Shown here in pieces: positions 24,807-28,302 of a DNA stretch of 28,302 nt. Origin of the DNA: Clostridia bacterium (GTDB lineage: Bacteria > Bacillota > Clostridia > Oscillospirales > Ruminococcaceae); assembly GCA_021152595.1 (NCBI GenBank), contig JAGKVC010000018.1, forward strand, positions 1 to 28,302. The letters run 5' to 3'. A model generated the notes under the pieces. That model worked only from the letters and a program-made list of their open reading frames with translations. It was not told the origin of the DNA and searched no databases. The translations under genes and the position numbers were made by a program. The first letter of the stretch is position 1; each line of letters begins with the position of its first letter.

Positions 24807-24840
24807 TTATACCGAATGACCGTCAAACCAATCGGTATAA
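24807..24840. repeat. Inverted repeat TTATACCGA / TCGGTATAA
   Basis: Nine-base arms at 24807-24815 and 24832-24840 with a 16-base spacer, 20 bp upstream of the convergent RNA cassette. It has no T-run and is possibly an operator or an RNA hairpin. Confidence 0.45.
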
Positions 24841-24860
24841 CGTGCTAGGACAAAAGCAAA

Positions 24861-24897
24861 CCCTCTCAGTCCTGCTGCAAACAACGAACTGAAAGGG
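24861..24897 (-). terminator. Terminator for the minus-strand RNA of the convergent cassette
   Basis: CCCTCTCAGT (24861-24870) pairs with ACTGAAAGGG (24888-24897) with one wobble pair; on the minus strand TTTGCTTTTG follows. It would end the minus-strand transcript after about 180 nt. Confidence 0.6.
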
Positions 24898-24898
24898 C

Positions 24899-24927
24899 TT
24901 GACAATACTATGAAATCGTGTTATAAT
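24899..24927 (+). promoter_or_regulatory. Plus-strand promoter of the convergent RNA cassette
   Basis: TTGACA (24899-24904), 17 bp and TATAAT (24922-24927), full consensus. It points into the structured core. Transcription should start near 24934. Confidence 0.85.
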
Positions 24928-25047
24928 GAAAACACGCTATAGCCATCTCGCTAAGTCAGTAGGTGTTTGCTCACCGATCTGATTATGGGGCGTAGGCGAA
25001 CGCCAATTCGTTTACGCTCCGTGGGATGCTTTATTAGCACTAGGTTC

Positions 25048-25076
25048 ATTATAGCACAATTTGTGTTGCTTGTCAA
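25048..25076 (-). promoter_or_regulatory. Minus-strand promoter of the convergent RNA cassette
   Basis: TTGACA (25071-25076), 17 bp and TATAAT (25048-25053) on the minus strand, full consensus. Its sequence resembles the facing plus-strand promoter beyond the boxes (TTGACAA, then GTGnTATAATGAA). Confidence 0.85.
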
Positions 25077-25099
25077 TAGTCTCAATAGAATTTTTTGGA

Positions 25100-25132
25100 A
25101 TCCTTTGATATTTTTACATCAAAGGATTTTTT
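25100..25132 (+). terminator. Terminator between the plus-strand RNA and the membrane gene
   Basis: ATCCTTTGAT (25100-25109) pairs perfectly with ATCAAAGGAT (25118-25127), followed by six T. Its place 29 bases before a start codon suits either an RNA end or an attenuator. Confidence 0.85.
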
Positions 25133-25161
25133 CATATACAAATTAAAGGAAGGGCTTTGCA

Positions 25162-25839
25162 ATGAGGGACGTAAAACATGTATTCAAAATGATTGGCTCT
25201 GTAATTTGCTGCCTTCTATGTATAGCAGCGATTGTCGCTTTTGTATATGCTATCAGCAAAACGCCACCGCCTACCGAGCCTGAACTGTATGCAATATCAT
25301 CCAATACCTTTTTGAATAGCGCCTATTATTTGCTGTTGAGTGGTCTGAACTATAATCCGCTTTTTGTCATTGTGAGCTTAGTTGCACTTGTGTTTGAAAT
25401 ACTTTTTTCAAGACCGCTTGTATTTCTGTTTTCGCAGCTTCCGCTTGGACAAATAGCCGTTTCTGGCGGCAAACCCTTGACGATGAAAACACGTTTGTTT
25501 CCTGCGCTTTTAATCGGTCTTGCAGCAATCATTGACATTATTTATTCTGAACTTTCACGGGACTCTTTCATGGAAAGAGCAGAGCTGCTAAACTGGATTT
25601 TTTTGGCTGTGATAGGAATAGCATTTGTGGCGCAGCTGATCTCGCTGCTGTCTGACGGCGGCGTTTGGCGCAGTCTGGTTTCCGGAGGTCTTCTGATTGC
25701 TGCTAATATCGGAATTGGGTGTTTGATTGGACTGCTTGGAACACTTCTTTGCTTGGCGTTTGTTGGGCTTGCGGCATTTTTTGTAATGATTATCGCCGGG
25801 ATACTGATTTGCTGGATACTTTCGATTTCTTGGGGTTAA
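25162..25839 (+). CDS. Membrane protein of unknown function in the accessory region
   Basis: A 225-residue hydrophobic protein with about six predicted membrane segments: near 10-31, 67-85, 110-128, 143-163 and two in the last 55 residues. I recognise no family. The loop between the second and third segments (SQLPLGQIAVSGGKPLTMKTR) is the longest soluble part. The ribosome site AAAGGAAGG lies eight bases before the ATG. It has no promoter of its own between the 25100-25132 terminator and the start, so it probably depends on readthrough of the structured RNA. Base composition is more AT-rich than in the pectinase region. The gene and RNA cassette lie between the two copies of the 26 bp palindrome and may travel together. 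Confidence 0.8.
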   Translation: MRDVKHVFKMIGSVICCLLCIAAIVAFVYAISKTPPPTEPELYAISSNTFLNSAYYLLLSGLNYNPLFVIVSLVALVFEILFSRPLVFLFSQLPLGQIAVSGGKPLTMKTRLFPALLIGLAAIIDIIYSELSRDSFMERAELLNWIFLAVIGIAFVAQLISLLSDGGVWRSLVSGGLLIAANIGIGCLIGLLGTLLCLAFVGLAAFFVMIIAGILICWILSISWG

Positions 25840-25843
25840 AAAT

Positions 25844-25877
25844 AGAGTCCTCGTGTATTCCACGGGGACTCTGTTTC
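25844..25877 (+). terminator. Terminator of the accessory membrane protein gene
   Basis: AGAGTCC (25844-25850) and GGACTCT (25866-25872) enclose CGTG/CACG, giving an imperfect 11 bp stem; GTTTCG follows. Confidence 0.75.
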
Positions 25878-25957
25878 GCGTTGTGCCTTTCTGAAAAAAA
25901 GATAGCCGATGAGATCGTCACCGGCGAAAGAAAATAGTTGGTTTACAGAGATCGGCT

Positions 25958-25985
25958 GAAAAGTTGCTACTAGTAGCAACTTTTC
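25958..25985. repeat. Perfect palindrome, copy 2 (28 bp)
   Basis: The same 26 bp palindrome as at 24661-24686, extended by one G/C pair. It begins nine bases past the stop of the GIY-YIG/HsdS chimera and would put a TTTT after the hairpin on either strand, so it can end that transcript. Confidence 0.85.
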
Positions 25986-25994
25986 AGGTAGTCC

Positions 25995-26441
25995 TCATAA
26001 GAATATTGCCTGCTCAAAATCAGCCTCTGCTTTTTCTCTCAGTCTGTTTGCTTCCTGATAGTATGTATCGGCACCGTCTTTTGTAGAATAATACTTTTCT
26101 ATAATTGCTGTCTGCTCTCGAATTGACGGAACCGGGATTCTAATTGCTCCAATTTCATCGCTGTTCAAGTTATATTGACCACCGCCCTGTCTGCGCATAA
26201 CAGCAATCTGCTCCCTTACTACAGGAGTCATAAACATTATATTGACATATTCCGGCAAGACTACGGACGTGTCAAAGCGATATCTAATCAAGTAAGATGC
26301 ATAAATCTCAAATGCGTCGCGAACTCCCGATGAGTTTAATCCTTTTCTTCTCGCTTCCACATCTTTAGTGTATCCAATTTTAACCATGTCTTGGTATCCC
26401 GGATTTGTAAAGATATAGATAAAATTTTTACCGGTTTCCAT
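25995..26441 (-). pseudogene. Chimera of a GIY-YIG (T5orf172-type) domain and an HsdS tail
   Basis: An open 148-codon frame whose halves belong to different families. Residues 1 to about 48 match the N-terminus of T5orf172/MUG113-type GIY-YIG nucleases (FIYIFTNPGYQDMVKIGYT, then VEARRKGLNSS). From about 50 it is the C-terminal end of a type I restriction specificity subunit: the end of a target-recognition domain (QYNLNSDEIGAIRIPVPSI), then REQTAIIEKYYS and a coiled coil. The GIY-YIG domain lacks its downstream catalytic part and the HsdS lacks its first recognition domain, so neither should work. The AGGAGG ribosome site seven bases before the ATG belongs to the nuclease part. No hsdM or hsdR is nearby. 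I infer a deletion fusing two genes in frame; a functional small fusion cannot be excluded. Confidence 0.65.
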
Positions 26442-26613
26442 ACTTAGTCCTCCTAATCACGTTTGATTGCAAAAATGCTATTCTGAAAAGAAATAATACC
26501 GATAGGGTGTACTTTTGCTTATGACACATCCCGAAATATAAAAAGTAACTTATATGACACACATTTCAAGTCTTTTTGAATATGTCATTAGGGTGTGCTC
26601 TAACAGTACACTT

Positions 26614-26829
26614 TTATTCGGTATCTTCCTTTTTATCTTCAGGAATGAAATGATGTTTTTCCATGTCATCTTCGATCAGCTGGGTAATCAGCTCGGTTAG
26701 GCTCATACCTCTGAATTGCGCGTAGGCTTTGAAGATTGCCTTCTTGCCCTTCGGAAAGTTCATATTCAGGTTTTCGCGCTTCTCCTTCATGTATTTCATA
26801 GATGCTTTCTTGGCTACTTCATCGTACAT
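26614..26829 (-). CDS. Small ribbon-helix-helix DNA-binding protein
   Basis: 71 residues with an Arc/CopG-like layout: a basic N-terminus, a strand (NLNMNFPKGKK, about 20-30), helix A (AIFKAYAQFRG) and helix B (SLTELITQLIEDDM), then an acidic tail. Such proteins bind DNA as dimers and are often antitoxins or autoregulators on plasmids and conjugative elements. No toxin-like partner is adjacent. It has its own promoter 26 bases upstream of the ATG. The TATACGCG palindromes in the divergent intergenic region are candidate targets. The ribosome site (AAAGGA) is 12 bases from the ATG, slightly far. Confidence 0.7.
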   Translation of the reverse strand: MYDEVAKKASMKYMKEKRENLNMNFPKGKKAIFKAYAQFRGMSLTELITQLIEDDMEKHHFIPEDKKEDTE

Positions 26830-26854
26830 TATGCAGCACCATCCTTTCCTTTTT

Positions 26855-26884
26855 AGTATACCACAAGTCCGGATAGAATTTCAA
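26855..26884 (-). promoter_or_regulatory. Promoter of the ribbon-helix-helix gene
   Basis: TTGAAA (26879-26884), 18 bp and TATACT (26855-26860) on the minus strand. Confidence 0.7.
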
Positions 26885-26910
26885 GCGAAATAGAGTACAA
26901 AGTTGATATA

Positions 26911-26924
26911 TATACGCGTGTATA
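26911..26924. promoter_or_regulatory. Second TATACGCG-type operator candidate
   Basis: TATACGCGTGTATA, an imperfect palindrome differing at one position from the perfect site in the facing promoter (26965-26978). The sites are 54 bp apart, about five helical turns, between divergent promoters. Confidence 0.55.
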
Positions 26925-26958
26925 TTTTGTAGCTCGTCACAAATCCTGCGCTTTTATA

Positions 26959-26987
26959 TTGACATATACGCGCGTATATGCTATAAT
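26959..26987 (+). promoter_or_regulatory. Promoter with a perfect palindrome in its spacer
   Basis: TTGACA (26959-26964), 17 bp and TATAAT (26982-26987). The spacer contains the perfect palindrome TATACGCGCGTATA (26965-26978), extended to 16 bp by A/T on each side. A protein bound here would directly block RNA polymerase. It drives the 54-residue gene. Confidence 0.8.
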
Positions 26988-27033
26988 AATAGTGTCAGGT
27001 AAGACGAAACCAAAGCGCAAAGGAGAATCAACC

Positions 27034-27198
27034 ATGAACTTTATGAAAGACATCAGAACTACGATTACCACAACCGAGCAGATCAACCGGATCATTGACA
27101 AGTATGAAGCAGAGCAAGAGGAAGCGGACGATACCGAAGACCTCTATGGTGATGCGCCTACTGACGAAGAATGGAATGACTGGTTTAACGGCAAATAA
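27034..27198 (+). CDS. Small acidic protein of unknown function (54 residues)
   Basis: ATG 27034 has an excellent ribosome site (AAAGGAG, eight bases upstream). The product has a helical, weakly basic first half (MKDIRTTITTTEQINRIIDKYEAEQ) and a very acidic second half ending EEWNDWFNGK. I recognise no family. It is controlled by the palindrome-containing promoter and followed after 46 bases by a second small frame with its own ribosome site, so it is probably the first gene of a mobile-element operon. Anti-restriction DNA mimics are also small and acidic, but this one is too short and only half acidic to claim that. Confidence 0.65.
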   Translation: MNFMKDIRTTITTTEQINRIIDKYEAEQEEADDTEDLYGDAPTDEEWNDWFNGK

Positions 27199-27242
27199 AG
27201 CAATGAGCTGTCCTATCGGCATGACGGGGAGAAAGGGCTACA

Positions 27243-27755
27243 CTATGGATAAGAAGGAACGCTGTGATGCTGTTCGCGCAATGGAATTGCTCGCCAGAGC
27301 AGTAAACAATGAAAACTTCTTCGAGGAATATCCTGAAAGCTGTTCCAGCAGTCATTAATCTTCGCATCCCAGCTCTTGCAGATGAACAGATAAACGAACA
27401 TCTGACGCGGTGTGAGCTGTTTCAGAGCCTTGCGCTCTACGAAGAAGTAACCGCCTGTCAGCGGCAGCTGCTTGATACTATAATAATATGTACCTTTGTA
27501 TCCGCCGTGCTTCACGCTGCGTTGCAGCTGCGTTACAAGCCCTTTGTCAATGAGCTTGTCCATGACCTTCTTAACAGTCTGAACGGAGCTGATACCGCAG
27601 TTCTCACCGATTGTCGATTGCTTTACATGGACGATTTCCTGATGCTCCAGCGTCTGCTCTGTAGCGTGGATGCTGCACAGATACGCATACACGCACAGTT
27701 CCTTGACACCCAAGCCTTGCTTGAATATCTGATTACTTAGCTTAAACAGGCTCAA
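27243..27755 (-). pseudogene. Truncated helix-turn-helix (HTH_36-like) protein gene
   Basis: 170 codons from TTG 27755, chosen because AAAGGAGGG lies eight bases upstream. Residues about 1-90 form a winged helix (VKELCVYAYLCSI, then VKQSTIGENCGISSVQTVKKVMDKLIDKGLV), as in replication or transfer regulators of Gram-positive plasmids and conjugative elements. A second, similar half begins at LTPRQMFVYLFICKSW and stops being recognisable after CWNSFQDI; the last 28 residues (PRRSFHCLLLWRAIPLREQ...) are simply the antisense of the convergent small gene. The second winged helix is therefore missing. The start follows the upstream small gene by 15 bases, so they form one operon. A truncated but functional product is possible. 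Confidence 0.6.
27245..27358 (+). pseudogene. 5' fragment of a small mobile-element gene (37 codons)
   Basis: ATG 27245 follows GGGGAGAAAGGG at good spacing. The product begins MDKKERCDAVRAMELLARAVNN and continues to ENFFEEYPE, then a short run SCSSSH and a stop. From memory, this start resembles longer proteins (about 90-100 residues) in Firmicutes conjugative elements that continue for another 60 or so residues, so the reading frame seems cut near 27335. The convergent HTH gene seems cut at the same place. A genuine 37-residue protein cannot be ruled out. Confidence 0.5.
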
Positions 27756-27770
27756 TTTCAGCCCTCCTTT

Positions 27771-28044
27771 CTATTCTGGAAAATGGTATCTCCATTCGTC
27801 ATATTCTTCTTGTGTGATTTCGCCGTTCCGCAGCTGCTCAGCTTTGTCTGTCCATTGACGCACGAACATCTGCATCACCAAAGCCGGATCTGAATGATTG
27901 TGCTGCCGTAATGATAAAACCGGCTCTCCATTCACTTTTTCCGGATAAAACAGTCCATTGTCTTCCATTTCAAAGAGCGCTTGCATTGTACCGATTGCAG
28001 TTCTCGTGTCCGGATTAAAGGCGTATTTTTGATCCTATTGACAT
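27771..28044 (-). pseudogene. Duplicated small gene, copy 1, with an apparent frameshift
   Basis: The recognisable product is MQALFEMEDNGLFYPE to WRYHFPE, 71 codons from an internal ATG at 27986 with no ribosome site. A better start, ATG 28044, has AAAAGGAGA eight bases upstream but reads only nine codons before a stop. Removing one base from the A5 run (plus-strand T5 at 28026-28030) joins it to the main frame, giving a 90-residue protein with KYAFNPDTRTAIGTM before the MQALFE segment. Copy 2 has the same NPDTRTAIGT residues in frame, so they are probably coding. Family unknown. Either a real frameshift, a slippage site or a sequence error. Confidence 0.6.
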
Positions 28045-28056
28045 GCTGTTCTCCTT

Positions 28057-28302
28057 TTAATTCTGATAATGGTATCTCCACTGGTCATATTCTTCTTGTG
28101 TGATTTCGCCGTTCCGCAGTTGCTCAGCTTTGTCTGTCCATTGATGCATGAACAACTGTATCGCCAAAGCTGTGTCTGAACAATCTTTCTGCCCGAATGA
28201 CAGAACCGGCTCTCCATTCACTTTTTCCGGATAAAACAGTCCATTGTCTTCCATTTCAAAGAGCGCTTGCATTGTACCGATTGCAGTTCTCGTGTCCGGA
28301 TT
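28057..28302 (-). CDS. Duplicated small gene, copy 2, N-terminus outside the window
   Basis: Open from the right edge to a stop at 28057 (81 codons). It begins in frame with NPDTRTAIGT, then MQALFEMEDNGLFYPE, and ends WRYHYQN. The first 25 residues after the internal Met and a 19-residue block near the end (WTDKAEQLRNGEITQEEYD) are identical to copy 1, while the middle differs. The stop is 12 bases before the ATG of copy 1, so the copies are cotranscribed. I recognise no domain; the segment is acidic and Gln-rich. Confidence 0.65.
   Translation of the reverse strand, partial: NPDTRTAIGTMQALFEMEDNGLFYPEKVNGEPVLSFGQKDCSDTALAIQLFMHQWTDKAEQLRNGEITQEEYDQWRYHYQN

Larger units (their letters stand above)
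24861..25041 (-). ncRNA. Candidate antisense RNA across the same core, minus strand
   Basis: A consensus minus-strand promoter (25048-25076) should start near 25041, cross the whole three-way-junction core and end at the 24861-24897 hairpin. The product would be about 180 nt, complementary to roughly the first 105 nt of the plus RNA. It is inferred only from promoter and terminator sequence. Confidence 0.45.
24934..25132 (+). ncRNA. Candidate structured RNA or leader, plus strand
   Basis: No coding potential is evident. The transcript predicted from the consensus promoter folds as a three-way junction: P1 CATCTC (24944-24949) with GGGATG (25023-25028), extended outward by GCTA/TAGC (24936-24939, 25035-25038); P2 TCAG-GGTG with CACC-CTGA (24956-24982); P3 GGGGCGTA (24987-24994) with TACGCTCC (25013-25020). 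It ends at a strong terminator 29 bases before the membrane protein gene, so it could be a free ~200 nt RNA or an attenuating leader of that gene. No known riboswitch class was recognised. Confidence 0.5.
27771..28302. repeat. Tandem duplication, 286 bp period
   Basis: 27771-28016 and 28057-28302 align at a fixed offset of 286. The outer parts are almost identical, including bases beyond the internal Met; the middle (about 27857-27920 against 28143-28206) is clearly diverged. Confidence 0.85.

Noticed and set aside
24926..25060. Known riboswitch, 6S RNA or self-cleaving ribozyme
   Set aside because: None of the conserved cores that I know (for example the hammerhead CUGAUGA/GAAA pair) is present; the structure does not match a single long 6S-type hairpin.
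24437..28302. tRNA-Pro as attachment site of an integrated element
   Set aside because: No second copy of the tRNA 3' end and no integrase are in the window, so it stays only a possibility.
1..28302. CRISPR array or complete defence system
   Set aside because: No regularly spaced repeats were seen, and the only defence-related sequence is the truncated HsdS/GIY-YIG chimera.

Overview
The window looks like chromosomal DNA of a Gram-positive, pectin-degrading gut anaerobe, most likely a Ruminococcus-type member of the Oscillospiraceae. Three signs support this. Secreted polysaccharide-degrading enzymes end in Thr-rich linkers plus type I dockerins, the hallmark of cellulosome-like complexes. 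Promoters are almost all TTGACA-17-TATAAT, often with an extended -10. The SRP RNA / dnaX / ybaB / recR block is arranged as in Bacillus and other Firmicutes. The genus is an inference; no 16S or scaffoldin gene is present.

Region 1 (1-10.6 kb) is a pectinolytic region. On the minus strand lie a PL1 pectate lyase (its 3' end runs off the left edge), a PL11 rhamnogalacturonan lyase and a CE8 pectin methylesterase. All three carry a signal peptide, a shared ~145-residue module of unrecognised family, a Thr-rich linker and a dockerin. Together they could de-esterify homogalacturonan, cleave it, and cleave the rhamnogalacturonan I backbone from one cell-surface complex. Between them sit an unrecognised lipoprotein (minus) and an aldo/keto reductase with two C-terminal 4Fe-4S motifs (plus). 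Several promoters carry dyads that could be operators.

Region 2 (10.7-19.5 kb, plus strand) holds tRNA-Arg(ACG), a polytopic membrane protein, and a giant 2406-residue secreted subtilisin-like protease with a BspA-type leucine-rich region, about six degenerate beta-rich repeats and a C-terminal dockerin.

Region 3 (19.5-24.5 kb) is housekeeping: a HAD phosphatase, then a minus-strand transcription unit in the order SRP RNA, TPR membrane protein, dnaX, ybaB, recR. The TPR gene is an insertion into the usual order. tRNA-Pro(CGG) is divergent from it.

Region 4 (24.5-28.3 kb) is accessory, visibly more AT-rich, and probably a decayed mobile element. It contains two copies of a perfect 26-28 bp palindrome bracketing a cassette. 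That cassette has two near-consensus promoters facing each other across a structured ~105 bp core, each with its own intrinsic terminator, followed by an unrecognised membrane protein gene. Beyond it lie a GIY-YIG/HsdS chimera, a ribbon-helix-helix protein, a promoter with a palindrome between -35 and -10, two convergent genes apparently truncated at one junction, and a tandem duplication of a small gene, one copy of which appears frameshifted. The convergent RNA cassette and the shared pre-dockerin module are the best candidates for something undescribed.
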